Shown: positions 8,376 to 17,717, numbered from the stretch's first letter. The stretch is DNA of 46,116 nucleotides from Bacteroidota bacterium (GCA_009773455.1 WSXU01000012.1:1-46116); one strand, 5' to 3'. The notes: generated from the sequence alone by a model not told the origin. Translations and numbers: made by a program.

Positions 8376-10142
8376 ATGACAATTACCAGGATTTTTGACC
8401 TGCTACCACATTATGCTGCCAGTTTTAAGCCAAAGGATGATGCCCTTGCCTGTAAGGAAGATGGTATATGGAAGAAATACAGTATCGGCCATTATATCCA
8501 GATGGCGGATAACATAACCAGTGGTTTGATCGCACTGGGTATCAGGAAAGGCGATAAAATTGCAACCATTACCAACAACCGTCCGGAATGGAATTTTCTT
8601 GACATGGCCATTATGCAGGCCGGGGCTATCCATGTACCTGTTTATCCAACCATCAGTCAGGCTGATTATCAGTATATTTTCTGCCATGCAGAAGTGAAGT
8701 ATGTATTTGTTGCCGGCGAGGAGCTTGCACGACGCATTCAGGAAGTTACCAGGAATTGTCCTTCAGTGAAGGAGATATTCACCTTTAAATACCGCGACGG
8801 ATTCAGGGATATATATGATGTTGCCGAATTGGGGCAGTCGAATCCGGAGCCTGAACTTGTTGAATCTGTAAAGAACAGCATTGATACCAACGATCTGGCA
8901 ACCATCATCTATACGTCCGGTACAACTGGCAGCCCCAAAGGCGTCATGCTGTCCCATAAAAATATTATTTCAAATTTTACAGCAGTTTCTTACATCCCGA
9001 CATTTGGTGAAGAAGGGAAAGCCCTGAGTTTTTTGCCGCTTTGCCATATTTATGAGCGGATGCTCAACTATTTATATCAGTATCTGGGGATTTCCATCTA
9101 TTATGCAGAAAGTCTGGCTACCATCACCGAGAATATCAAAGAAATCAGACCGGATATGATGTGTTGTGTGCCCCGTTTGCTTGAAAAGATTTACGACAAA
9201 ATACAGGCGACCGGCAGAAAGCAGAAGGGAATTAAAAAGGCCATCTTTTTCTGGGCGGTTAACCTTGCCCTGCATTACGATGTTCAGGGAAGAAATAATC
9301 CGTGGTACAAACTGAAGCATCTCATTGCAGACAGGTTGATCTATAGTAAATGGCGTGAAGCTCTGGGTGGTAATTTCAAGATAATTGTTTCAGGCGGGGC
9401 ATCGATTCAGCCCAGACTGGTCAGAACATTCAGGGCAGCCGGACTCCCCATTTACGAAGGATACGGACTTACTGAAACTTCTCCGGTAGTAGCCGTTACA
9501 AGCACCGATCCCAACGGAATCAAAGTCGGTACAGTCGGGCCTCCGCTGAGGGGAGTTGAAGTCAGAATAGCTGAAGATGGTGAAATACTTGCGAGGGGCC
9601 CGGGCATCATGCTTGGATATTTCAAGGATGAAAAACTCACTTCTGAAGTCATAGATGCAGACGGCTGGTTTCATACCGGTGACATCGGAGTGTTTGAAAA
9701 AGAAGGACAGTTGAGGATAACCGGCAGAAAGAAAGAAATTTTCAAAACTTCGCTTGGAAAATACATCGCTCCTGAACTGCTTGAGAACAAAATAAAGGAA
9801 TCCCCGTTTATAGATAATATCATGGTTGTTGGTGAAAATCAGAAGTTTGCGGCTGCATTGGTAGTTCCCGATTTCAACCACCTGAGATCATGGTGTAAAA
9901 TCAAGGGTATTGAATATACGACCGATTCAGGAATGGTTGCTGATCAGCAGATCAGGGCAAGACTGATGAAAGTGATAGATCTCTATAACAAAGAATTTGG
10001 TGCTACGGAACAGATTAAGAAAGTGGAGTTCATGAATACCGAATGGAGCACCTCTTCAGGCGAACTGACCCCTACACTTAAGCTCAGACGGTCGGTAATC
10101 AATGAAAAGTACAAACAGCAAATCGAAAAATTGTTCAATTAG
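8376..10142 (+). CDS. Long-chain acyl-CoA synthetase (AMP-forming), paralogue 1
   Basis: Activates free fatty acids to acyl-CoA through an acyl-adenylate. The 588 residues carry the ANL-superfamily motifs: P-loop YTSGTTGSPKGV (179-190), YGLTETSP (363-370), WFHTGD (431-436), and the C-terminal hinge with catalytic lysine in KTSLGKYIAP (Lys462). The long insertion with FFWAVNLAL (about 291-299) is typical of the FadD15/Faa-like long-chain group. First of three head-to-tail paralogues, 17 bp before the next, so almost certainly one operon. Chain-length preference cannot be read from the sequence. Confidence 0.94.
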   Translation: MTITRIFDLLPHYAASFKPKDDALACKEDGIWKKYSIGHYIQMADNITSGLIALGIRKGDKIATITNNRPEWNFLDMAIMQAGAIHVPVYPTISQADYQYIFCHAEVKYVFVAGEELARRIQEVTRNCPSVKEIFTFKYRDGFRDIYDVAELGQSNPEPELVESVKNSIDTNDLATIIYTSGTTGSPKGVMLSHKNIISNFTAVSYIPTFGEEGKALSFLPLCHIYERMLNYLYQYLGISIYYAESLATITENIKEIRPDMMCCVPRLLEKIYDKIQATGRKQKGIKKAIFFWAVNLALHYDVQGRNNPWYKLKHLIADRLIYSKWREALGGNFKIIVSGGASIQPRLVRTFRAAGLPIYEGYGLTETSPVVAVTSTDPNGIKVGTVGPPLRGVEVRIAEDGEILARGPGIMLGYFKDEKLTSEVIDADGWFHTGDIGVFEKEGQLRITGRKKEIFKTSLGKYIAPELLENKIKESPFIDNIMVVGENQKFAAALVVPDFNHLRSWCKIKGIEYTTDSGMVADQQIRARLMKVIDLYNKEFGATEQIKKVEFMNTEWSTSSGELTPTLKLRRSVINEKYKQQIEKLFN

Positions 10143-10159
10143 AAACCTAAGCCCGATAA

Positions 10160-11944
10160 ATGGAGAATGTAACCCGTCTGTTTGACCTTTTGCCCCGCTA
10201 TGAACAGAAGTTCAGGCCGAAAGATGATGTTGTCGCAGGAAAGGAGAACGGGGAATGGGTAAAATACTCCATTGGTAAATACCGGGAAGCTGCCGATGCC
10301 ATCAGTTATGCACTTCTGGGCAATGGAATAACCAAAGGGGATAAAGTTGCCACGATTATGACCAGCCGGCCTGAGTGGAATTTTATCGACATGGGTATAA
10401 TGCAGACCGGAGCTGTTCATGTACCGGTTTATCCAACCATCAGTGAATCTGATTATAAGTATATACTGAATCATGCCGGTGTAAAGTTCCTGTTCATTTC
10501 GGGCAGGGATATCTACCGGAAAATTGAGCATATCCTCCCCGATGTTGGTGATTTAAAGGGTGTATACTCGGTTAAGGAGACGGAAGGCACTTTGTTGCTT
10601 GAAGATTTCTCAGCATCCGGGCGGCGGCAGGCAAACCCTCAGCTGCTTGAAAAAGCCAAAGCCGAGGTGGACACCGACGATATAGCCACCCTGATTTATA
10701 CCTCAGGAACCACCGGCAACCCCAAAGGTGTTATGCTTACCCATGCTAACATTATCAGCAACTTTATTGCAGTAAAGCATATTCCTCCATTCGGGGAAGA
10801 AGGGAAGGCGCTGAGTTATCTTCCCTTGTGTCATGTATACGAACGAATGCTGAATTATTTGTATCAATACCTGGGTATATCTGTATATTATGCTGAGAGT
10901 ATGGCAACCATCGGAGATAATATGCGGGAGGTTAAGCCGGACATATTAACAACGGTTCCCCGGTTGCTGGAAAAGATTTATGACAGGATAATGAACACCG
11001 GACGCAAACTTAAGGGCATCCGCAGGTTTATCTTTTTCTGGGCAGTTAACCTTGGTTTAAAATATGAAATGTATGAGGTCAACGGCTGGTTCTACAGTCT
11101 TCAGCTCAAACTGGCAAGGAAACTTGTATTCAGTAAATGGCGTGAAGCAGTCGGTGGTAATATGAAGGTTATCGTGTCCGGAGGGGCAGCTTTACAGCCT
11201 CGCCTGGCGCGTGTTTTCTGGGCTGCCGGTATTCCTGTTCTGGAAGGTTATGGTCTTACGGAAACGTCTCCGGTTATTGCTGTGAATGATTTCAGCGAAA
11301 ACGGGAACTGTATCGGAACTGTGGGCAGGGTTCTGGAATGTGTTACGCTGAAAATAGCCAATGATGGTGAAATTCTTTGCAAGGGGCCCAATGTTATGCC
11401 GGGGTATTATAAGGAGCCGGAGCTTACTTCCGAAGCAATTGATAACGAAGGCTGGTTTCACACCGGTGATATCGGCAGGCTTGAATCTACAGGTCATTTG
11501 CGGATTACCGGACGGAAAAAGGAGATATTCAAAACTTCCCTGGGTAAATACATCAGTCCGGAAATGATAGAGAATAAGTTCAAAGAATCATCCTTTATCG
11601 ATACCTTAATGGTCATTGGGGAGAACCAGAAATTTGCAGCAGCCCTGGTTGTGCCCGACTTTCCACACTTAAGAGGATGGTGCGCCATCAAAGATATCCC
11701 TTATACAACAGATGCGGAAGTCATTGCGCTTCCCCGAGTCAGAAAGCGGTTTCAACAGGAACTGGATAAGTTTAACAAGTTCTTCGGGGCAACCGAACAG
11801 GTGAAAAGGTTCGAACTCATTGATCACGAATGGACTGTTGATTCCGGTGAACTGACCGCATCACTGAAACTCCGCCGCCGATATATCAATGAAAAATATG
11901 ACCTGGTAATCAAGAAGATTTTCAATCTGGATGATGACGAATAA
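10160..11944 (+). CDS. Long-chain acyl-CoA synthetase (AMP-forming), paralogue 2
   Basis: Second copy in the tandem set, 594 residues, same reaction as its neighbours. P-loop YTSGTTGNPKGV (180-191), YGLTETSP, GWFHTGDIG and KTSLGKYISP are all present, so the enzyme should be active. It is closer to paralogue 1 than to paralogue 3: long identical stretches such as SYLPLCHVYERMLNYLYQYL differ by only a few residues between copies. The ATG lies 17 bp after the previous stop. The acidic C-terminus (NLDDDE) contrasts with the basic tail of paralogue 3. Confidence 0.94.
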   Translation: MENVTRLFDLLPRYEQKFRPKDDVVAGKENGEWVKYSIGKYREAADAISYALLGNGITKGDKVATIMTSRPEWNFIDMGIMQTGAVHVPVYPTISESDYKYILNHAGVKFLFISGRDIYRKIEHILPDVGDLKGVYSVKETEGTLLLEDFSASGRRQANPQLLEKAKAEVDTDDIATLIYTSGTTGNPKGVMLTHANIISNFIAVKHIPPFGEEGKALSYLPLCHVYERMLNYLYQYLGISVYYAESMATIGDNMREVKPDILTTVPRLLEKIYDRIMNTGRKLKGIRRFIFFWAVNLGLKYEMYEVNGWFYSLQLKLARKLVFSKWREAVGGNMKVIVSGGAALQPRLARVFWAAGIPVLEGYGLTETSPVIAVNDFSENGNCIGTVGRVLECVTLKIANDGEILCKGPNVMPGYYKEPELTSEAIDNEGWFHTGDIGRLESTGHLRITGRKKEIFKTSLGKYISPEMIENKFKESSFIDTLMVIGENQKFAAALVVPDFPHLRGWCAIKDIPYTTDAEVIALPRVRKRFQQELDKFNKFFGATEQVKRFELIDHEWTVDSGELTASLKLRRRYINEKYDLVIKKIFNLDDDE

Positions 11945-11983
11945 CCCTTCGGGGCATTTATTACCCTAATACGAATCAGATCC

Positions 11984-13813
11984 ATGGGTGACATAAGCCG
12001 GATATTTGATCTGCTTCAGCTTTACCGCAATGAGTATGCTGCGAAGGATTGTGTTTTCGGCTTTAAAAAACAGGGTAAATGGCAGAGTGTCTCTGCCCGG
12101 TCATATGTAGACCTTTCCGACAGGATCAGTTGCGCCTTGATTTCTTCCGGTTTCAAAGCCGGGGACCGTATCGCCACCATCATGAATAATATGCCGGAGT
12201 GGAACTGCCTTGATATGGGAATTCTGCAGGCGGGCTGTGTTCATGTTCCTGTCTATCCTTCGCTAAGCCCCGATAACTACAGATACATTTTTAACGATGC
12301 CGGTGTCCGATTGATTATTGTCGGATGCAACGATGCTTATCAACGGATCAGACCGGTTGTTGAATCTGTACCTTATGATGGACAGTTATTTTCTGTTGAG
12401 AAAATTGAGGGTGTTCCAAACTGGGAAGAATTCATCAGCACCGGTGATGACCCATCTACCCATGTATTACTTGATGGATTAAAAGAAACCATTGAGCCCG
12501 CTAACCTGGCAACCATTATTTATACATCCGGTACAACCGGATATCCCAAAGGGGTGATGCTTTCACATGACAATCTTGTCAGTAATTTCACAACTGTCAG
12601 TCTTATTCTGAACAGTATTGATGTTGGAAAGGCATTGAGTTTTCTCCCGCTTTGCCATGTGTATGAGCGGATGCTGAACTATATGTATCAGTATCTGGGT
12701 ATTTCGGTTTATTACGCAGAGCACATCGACCGCATTCGTGATAATCTGAAGGAGGTGAAACCCGATATGTTCTGCGCCGTACCCAGGGTAATAGAGAAAT
12801 CATATGCAGCCATCCTGAGAAAAGGTAAAAATCTGACCGGACCTCGGAAACTGGTTTTCTTCTGGGCTTTGAAACTTGGATTTAAATTTGAAATTGAGAA
12901 ATTAAATAACCCTGTTTACAAGGCAAAACTGAGGATTGCTGACCTGCTTGTCTTCAGGAAATGGCGCTCAGCGTTTGGTAACAATATTCGTTTTATCGTT
13001 TCGGGTGGTGCTCCCCTTAACTCAAAACTGGCCAGGGTTTTCTGGGCTGCAGGTATGAAGATCATTGAAGGATATGGCCTTACAGAAACATCGCCGGTTA
13101 TTGCAACAGGCAATTTTGAAAAAGGAGGGGTGCGATTTGGTACTGTGGGCCCGGTAATTCCCGGAGTTGAAGTCGGGTTTACTTCTGATGGAGAAATAAT
13201 CTGCCGTGGGCCAAATGTAATGATGGGATATTATAACCGGCCCGAAAGAACAGCCGAAGTCATTGATGCTGATGGTTGGTTTCATACCGGTGATGTCGGA
13301 GAAATTGAAGATGGTAAGTATCTGAAAATTACCGACCGGAAAAAGGAGATTTTCAAGACATCGGGAGGTAAGTATATTGCTCCCCAGGTGGTTGAAAATA
13401 AACTCAAGGAGTCCCCTTTTATTGAAAACCTGCTCGTCATCGGAGAAAACAGAAATTATCCGTCAGCATTAATTGTCCCCAATTTTGAATACCTTCGTTC
13501 CTGGTGCAAAGATAAGGGCATTTCCTATAACGGCGATCAGGAAATGATAAAATCTGAAGTCGTAGTCAACCGGATTCAGCGGGATGTGTCATTGTTGAAT
13601 CAGGCACTCGATCATCCATCCCAGGTCAGGAAATTTACGCTGATGGACAAAGAATGGACTGTTCAGTCAGGAGAATTGTCATTTACAATGAAAGTCCGCA
13701 GAACACACCTTCAGGAAATTTTCTCAAATGTCATTTCTGGGATGTATCATGATAATATGGAGATACACCACAAGCACAGGGACAGGAAAAAGAAAAGGAA
13801 AAAAGGTAAATAG
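11984..13813 (+). CDS. Long-chain acyl-CoA synthetase (AMP-forming), paralogue 3 with basic tail
   Basis: Third and most divergent copy, 609 residues. Core motifs are intact: P-loop YTSGTTGYPKGV (180-191), YGLTETSP and GWFHTGDVG. The hinge motif reads KTSGGKYIAP where copies 1 and 2 have KTSLGK. The chain ends in a His/Lys/Arg-rich tail of about 15 residues (HHKHRDRKKKRKKGK), absent from the other two, which could bind acidic membrane lipids or nucleic acid. The ATG is 39 bp after the previous stop. Convergent with holA, 29 bp between stops. Divergence plus the tail suggests a specialised role rather than simple gene dosage; this is inference. Confidence 0.93.
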   Translation: MGDISRIFDLLQLYRNEYAAKDCVFGFKKQGKWQSVSARSYVDLSDRISCALISSGFKAGDRIATIMNNMPEWNCLDMGILQAGCVHVPVYPSLSPDNYRYIFNDAGVRLIIVGCNDAYQRIRPVVESVPYDGQLFSVEKIEGVPNWEEFISTGDDPSTHVLLDGLKETIEPANLATIIYTSGTTGYPKGVMLSHDNLVSNFTTVSLILNSIDVGKALSFLPLCHVYERMLNYMYQYLGISVYYAEHIDRIRDNLKEVKPDMFCAVPRVIEKSYAAILRKGKNLTGPRKLVFFWALKLGFKFEIEKLNNPVYKAKLRIADLLVFRKWRSAFGNNIRFIVSGGAPLNSKLARVFWAAGMKIIEGYGLTETSPVIATGNFEKGGVRFGTVGPVIPGVEVGFTSDGEIICRGPNVMMGYYNRPERTAEVIDADGWFHTGDVGEIEDGKYLKITDRKKEIFKTSGGKYIAPQVVENKLKESPFIENLLVIGENRNYPSALIVPNFEYLRSWCKDKGISYNGDQEMIKSEVVVNRIQRDVSLLNQALDHPSQVRKFTLMDKEWTVQSGELSFTMKVRRTHLQEIFSNVISGMYHDNMEIHHKHRDRKKKRKKGK

Positions 13814-13819
13814 ACCCTG

Positions 13820-13837
13820 AGCCCGATCGCCCGGGTT
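13820..13837. terminator. Possible weak terminator between acyl-CoA synthetase 3 and holA
   Basis: Short hairpin with arms AGCCCG (13820-13825) and CGGGTT (13832-13837) including one G-U pair, in the 29-bp gap between convergent genes. No real T-run follows, so termination here is uncertain. Confidence 0.3.
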
Positions 13838-13842
13838 TGCTC

Positions 13843-14847
13843 CTAATGCAGTATTTTGTATATCAATTCCTTTGTGAGGTCTTCTTCGGTGGCCGATCCG
13901 CTGTCCACACCTTTGGATTTCAGGTCATATTCGCGAAGCAAACTGATGATTCCGGTCAATTGTTCGAAGGTATAATTTCGTGCAGCCGAGTGGTAATCAT
14001 TCACAAAAAACGGGCTTATACTGAGGGCCGATGCTACTTCCTTATTTGATTTGTCAGGCAGGGAGTGGTATATCAGCAGCTTTGAAAAATATCCATAGAG
14101 CAGTATGATGTTTTTTACAAGGGGGTTGTCTTTCGGGTTAGATGCGAAATAAGTGATGATCCGGTTTGCTTTCACGATATTCCTGGCTCCCAGGGCATTC
14201 TGCAGTTCAAAGATGTTATAATCCTTGCTTATTCCGATGTTTGCCTCGACTATTTTTTCGGTGATCTGACTCCCCCTGGGAAGACTTATATAAAGCTTCT
14301 TCAGCTCATTTTCCACTTTACTGAGGTCATTGCCAAGATAATCCGAAATCATGGCGACCGCTTTTGGTGTCAGGGTATAGCCCTGGCTCTCTGCCTGAGC
14401 AGTGATCCATGCAGGTAGTTTATCTTCCCTGACTTTGGTTGATTCAAAAAAGACACCTTTTTTTTCCACAACCTTTGAGAGGGACTTCCTTTTGTCGTAT
14501 TTCTTATATTTATAGCAGATTACGAGAATTGTTGAAACAAGCGGTTTTTCAGCATATACGCTCAATTCATCAATGGTTTTGATATCCTGGGCCTCCTTGA
14601 CAATGACTACCTGGTGGCTTGCCATCATGGGGTAACGCTTGGCATGCTCAACAATGGTTCTTGAATCAACTTCCCGCCCATACAGGATGGTCTGGTTAAA
14701 GCCTTTCTCATCTTCAGTCAGGACCCCGTTTTCAATCGCATCACAGAGCAGATCAATGAAGTAGGGTTCTTCACCAGACAAGAGATAGATGGGATGGTAA
14801 ATCCTGTTTTTAAGGTCCGAAAGTATCCTGTTGAAATCAGCTGACAT
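13843..14847 (-). CDS. holA: DNA polymerase III subunit delta
   Basis: Delta subunit of the clamp loader; it opens the beta sliding clamp for loading onto primed DNA. At 334 residues the length is normal. The N-terminal region (residues 1-20, then YLLSGEEPYFID at 21-32) and the AAA+-like fold without an ATP-binding P-loop fit HolA, as does the helical C-terminal collar with a conserved lysine/leucine pattern (LGNDLSKVENELKKL). It lies 14 bp downstream of amn and probably shares its transcript. A divergent HsdR_N gene stands on the other side of amn. The sequence of delta is poorly conserved, but the domain order makes the call firm. Confidence 0.92.
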   Translation of the reverse strand: MSADFNRILSDLKNRIYHPIYLLSGEEPYFIDLLCDAIENGVLTEDEKGFNQTILYGREVDSRTIVEHAKRYPMMASHQVVIVKEAQDIKTIDELSVYAEKPLVSTILVICYKYKKYDKRKSLSKVVEKKGVFFESTKVREDKLPAWITAQAESQGYTLTPKAVAMISDYLGNDLSKVENELKKLYISLPRGSQITEKIVEANIGISKDYNIFELQNALGARNIVKANRIITYFASNPKDNPLVKNIILLYGYFSKLLIYHSLPDKSNKEVASALSISPFFVNDYHSAARNYTFEQLTGIISLLREYDLKSKGVDSGSATEEDLTKELIYKILH

Positions 14848-14861
14848 GGAAGGGGAAGATT

Positions 14862-15632
14862 TCAGAAACGCAAATGCTTGACTGTTAACCCTTTGTTGAT
14901 GAGTTGTTTCAACGACTGAATTCCAATACTGAGATGTGTTTCAACAAATTCTTCGGTGACAAGCTGATCACTTTCGGCTGTTTTTATTCCCGATGAAATC
15001 ATAGGCTGGTCAGAAACCAGCAACAACGCTCCGGTTGGAATCTCATTGAAGAACCCTACACTGAAGATGGTGGCAGTTTCCATGTCAATCGCGATGGACC
15101 TGATTGACCGAAGGTACTCTTTAAATGTTTCATCATGTTCCCAAACCCTGCGATTGGTGGTATAAACTGTTCCTGTCCAATAGTCCCTGCTGAATTCCCT
15201 GATGGAGGTTGAGATTGCTTTCTGAAGGCTGAATGCCGGTAAGGCAGGTACTTCATGAGGGAAATAGTCGTCAGATGTTCCTTCACCCCGGATTGCTGCA
15301 ATGGGCAATATAAGGTCTCCAAGTTCAGCTTTTCGTTTCAGTCCACCGCACTTACCTAGAAGGAGCGCTGCCTGAGGTTTGATTGAACCGAGCAGATCCA
15401 TGATGGTTGCAGCGTTAGCACTCCCCATACCAAAATTAATCATGGTAATATCTCCGGCGGTTGCACTTGGCATTGCCTTGTTGTGTCCTTTTATTTCAAC
15501 CTTATTCCATTTTGCAAAAAGTTCAAGGTAATGGTTAAAGTTGGTGAGCAAAATATAATCACCAAATTCATTCAGCTGTGTGCCGGTATATCTTGGCAGC
15601 CAGTTCTCGGTTATCTCCTGTTTGGTCTTCAT
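14862..15632 (-). CDS. amn: AMP nucleosidase, short form
   Basis: Predicted to hydrolyse AMP to adenine and ribose 5-phosphate in the cytosol, in purine salvage and adenylate-pool control. The 256 residues form a single PNP/UDP-phosphorylase-type domain and lack the N-terminal regulatory domain of the enterobacterial enzyme. Seen: GMGSANA (68-74), LGKCGGL (92-98), the nucleoside-binding DMETATIF (183-190) and VSDQP (206-210) with the catalytic Asp. First gene of a two-gene unit with holA. A related nucleoside phosphorylase activity cannot be excluded by sequence alone. Confidence 0.88.
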   Translation of the reverse strand: MKTKQEITENWLPRYTGTQLNEFGDYILLTNFNHYLELFAKWNKVEIKGHNKAMPSATAGDITMINFGMGSANAATIMDLLGSIKPQAALLLGKCGGLKRKAELGDLILPIAAIRGEGTSDDYFPHEVPALPAFSLQKAISTSIREFSRDYWTGTVYTTNRRVWEHDETFKEYLRSIRSIAIDMETATIFSVGFFNEIPTGALLLVSDQPMISSGIKTAESDQLVTEEFVETHLSIGIQSLKQLINKGLTVKHLRF

Positions 15633-15683
15633 GTGCGGAATATTAACTGGGAATAATCAACCTGTAGGTAGATCTTTTCAGCG

Positions 15684-15709
15684 CAAATGTAGCGTTTTTC
15701 ACAAAAATA
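15684..15709 (-). promoter_or_regulatory. Candidate -7 elements for amn-holA
   Basis: The minus strand carries TACATTTG (15691-15684) and, just upstream, TATTTTTG (15709-15702), both matching TAnnTTTG. Either could serve amn. No good TTG is found at -33 spacing for either. Confidence 0.45.
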
Positions 15710-15739
15710 TGTAGTTTTATTCCTTCTAAAGAAAGGTTA

Positions 15740-16198
15740 ATGCAGGCATTGAATTTTCCGGAATATGAACATCGTACCAGACTCCAATCCGGTCAACTGC
15801 AGATTTTTGATCCTGTGAGAAAGAAGTTTGTTGCACTCACACCTGAAGAATGGGTCAGGCAGCATCTGATTCAATATCTGGCAGTTGAAAAACAGGTTCC
15901 CATTCATATGATGGCTTGCGAAAGGGGTTTGATTGTTAACAGGATGCCAAAAAGATTTGATCTGGTTATTTTCGGGCTCAGCGGTAATCCGGTTCTTATT
16001 GCCGAATGCAAAGCTCCCGGCATTAAGTTGTCCGAAGAGACACTATACCAGATCGGACGATATAATATAACGCTAAAGGTGAAACATCTGCTGGTTTCAA
16101 ATGGAATGCAGCATTACTTCGGTACCATAGATTATCATACAGGCCAACTGGATTATTCCGGGCAAATTTTTGATTATCAGAAGCTCTGCGAGCAATAG
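15740..16198 (+). CDS. Stand-alone HsdR N-terminal (PD-(D/E)XK nuclease-like) protein
   Basis: 152 residues matching only the N-terminal nuclease domain of type I restriction HsdR subunits (PF13588-like), without helicase or other partners. The catalytic pattern is intact: Asp74 in RFDLVIF, Glu89-Cys90-Lys91 (ExK), and the family motif QxxxY at Gln104-Tyr108. No hsdM or hsdS occurs in the window, so this is not a restriction system. It is divergent from amn-holA, an arrangement I recall as recurrent in Bacteroidota, which suggests a role tied to replication or repair. Nuclease activity is predicted from the motif only. Confidence 0.85.
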   Translation: MQALNFPEYEHRTRLQSGQLQIFDPVRKKFVALTPEEWVRQHLIQYLAVEKQVPIHMMACERGLIVNRMPKRFDLVIFGLSGNPVLIAECKAPGIKLSEETLYQIGRYNITLKVKHLLVSNGMQHYFGTIDYHTGQLDYSGQIFDYQKLCEQ

Positions 16199-16389
16199 AC
16201 ATTCCGAATATCTGCTCATGCAGGGCAGTGAGGCCAATTTCTCAAACAGGGAAGAATGAATGTCAGGTTCTGGAAGAATACTCTTATAACTAAACAGTTG
16301 TTTTCCGAAATGTCCCAGCTGGTGATTCTGATAGAATTGAACTCACATTCTAACAAGCCAGGATCTGGTTTTCCATAAATACAGATAAA

Positions 16390-16422
16390 AAAACCGGACA
16401 CCTTTTTCAGATGCCCGGTTTT
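16390..16422 (-). terminator. Intrinsic terminator of the TPR-protein gene
   Basis: Arms AAAACCGG (16390-16397) and CCGGTTTT (16415-16422) with further pairing inside. On the minus strand the hairpin is followed by TTTTTTTAT. It starts 17 bp after the TPR gene stop. Confidence 0.8.
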
Positions 16423-16439
16423 ATCAACATTGAATCAGA

Positions 16440-17417
16440 TTAATTGCACTTCAACACTGTCTTGATCTGGTAATTGGCTTGCTCGGCCAAAGGTCCGACA
16501 GCTGCTTTTTTGAATGAAGCACATGCTGAAACATTGTCTTTTTTGCCAGCCTGGGCAATGCCGGTTTCATAATAAAAACGGGCTTGCTTGGCAGGTGTGT
16601 TTTCCTCAAGGGTAAGTCCCTTCTCGGCGCTTTTTATGGCATCATCCCATTTGGATTGTTTGTTATATGCAAGGGCGTAGAGATAATAAGCCTCAACGTT
16701 ATTGTCCACATATTTGACCGATTCATCAACCAGGGTTACAACCTGTGCAAAGGTGCCTTTCTTGAAGGCACCATTGGCGAGCCTGATGTATTCTTCTGCA
16801 ACGGTTTTGCTTGCCGATGCAACTGTTTTCTCATCATTGATGGCTTTACCATTTTCGATGGCTTTGTCCATGGCTGCTTTCATTTCATCAAATTTATCCT
16901 GCTTCTTAAAAACAAGACCTTTACTCAGATATGCTTTGGCGAATGTGGGATCATATTCAAGGGCTTTGTCAAAACTGACGATGGCTTCGGGGTATTTACC
17001 CTCTTTAAGATCGGCATTTCCTTTAGCCAGATACAATTTTGGAAGCAGATCATCGGCTTTGGATTTTGTAGAATTGTCGTTATATTTTTTGGCATAATCC
17101 TGAGCAAGAATAAAATTAGTGATGGCTTCGTCCAGCTTTTTATCCTTATAAAGAGATGTGGCAAAATTATATTGAAGCAGAGGGATCTGGCCTTCAGCCA
17201 GTTTTTGTATGTCTGCTGCATCAGCGCCAGTTTTAGTGGCAATATCGGCAGCCAGAATCAGTGATTCGATGGCCTTTGGCAAGTCAGTAGCTGCAAGTTC
17301 AACACCACGATTGTAGGCTGCAGCTGCCTCTTCCTTGGTTTGTCCGTTTGTAAAATTTACAAAAACCAGCAGCATTAAGGCAATCAGTATTGCTGAGATT
17401 TTTCTAGTGTCGTTCAT
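16440..17417 (-). CDS. Exported TPR-repeat protein
   Basis: 325 residues with a clear signal peptide (positive start, hydrophobic 9-22, cleavage near residues 25-26, NGQ). The mature part is helical with tetratricopeptide repeats. The best lies around 129-165 (GNADLKEGKYPEAIVSFDKA then DPTFAKAYL), and further units are near 75-110 and 215-260. TPR proteins of this kind scaffold protein-protein contacts; being exported, it should act in the periplasm. The precise partner is unknown. It is a single gene with its own -7 element upstream and a strong terminator downstream, divergent from the gene at 17718. A C-terminal Cys (Cys324) could pair with Cys303. Confidence 0.85.
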   Translation of the reverse strand: MNDTRKISAILIALMLLVFVNFTNGQTKEEAAAAYNRGVELAATDLPKAIESLILAADIATKTGADAADIQKLAEGQIPLLQYNFATSLYKDKKLDEAITNFILAQDYAKKYNDNSTKSKADDLLPKLYLAKGNADLKEGKYPEAIVSFDKALEYDPTFAKAYLSKGLVFKKQDKFDEMKAAMDKAIENGKAINDEKTVASASKTVAEEYIRLANGAFKKGTFAQVVTLVDESVKYVDNNVEAYYLYALAYNKQSKWDDAIKSAEKGLTLEENTPAKQARFYYETGIAQAGKKDNVSACASFKKAAVGPLAEQANYQIKTVLKCN

Positions 17418-17456
17418 TTTTCTCGGTTTTGTGTTAATGATTCAGTATTTATCTGG

Positions 17457-17464
17457 CAAATATA
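17457..17464 (-). promoter_or_regulatory. -7 element for the TPR-protein gene
   Basis: TATATTTG on the minus strand matches TAnnTTTG and lies 39 bp upstream of the ATG. The closest TTG lies 24 bp upstream, slightly long for a -33 element. The region 17418-17717 otherwise holds only this and the divergent promoter. Confidence 0.45.
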
Positions 17465-17667
17465 ATTCTTTAGCTGTAAAAATCATGCCAAAAAAAATTC
17501 AGAAGACAAAATTGGTCATCCTAAAGTGCAGTTAATGAATAACTATGCAAAAAGCTGTATATTGTTCAATTGATGTTTGAATTTGGCTCATGGGTTAATA
17601 AAACTGTCTGTAAATGAAATACTTCATAAAGCATTTTTGGCACTGTAAATTCAAGGTTATATTTCTC

Positions 17668-17696
17668 TTGCTCTATTAAAATTTATTATACATTTG
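17668..17696 (+). promoter_or_regulatory. Promoter of the 17718 membrane-protein gene
   Basis: TTG (17668-17670), an 18-bp spacer and TACATTTG (17689-17696). An in-frame TTG at 17694 overlaps the -7 element, so it cannot be the translation start of a transcript made here. This supports the ATG at 17718. Confidence 0.6.
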
Positions 17697-17717
17697 CAGG
17701 GCAAAAACTCTTTTTTT

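Noticed and set aside
15740-16198. Type I restriction-modification system
   Set aside because: Only the HsdR N-terminal domain is present; no hsdM, hsdS or helicase.
16216-16401. 61-codon minus-strand frame between the HsdR_N and TPR genes
   Set aside because: It starts inside the TPR terminator hairpin and has no start signal.
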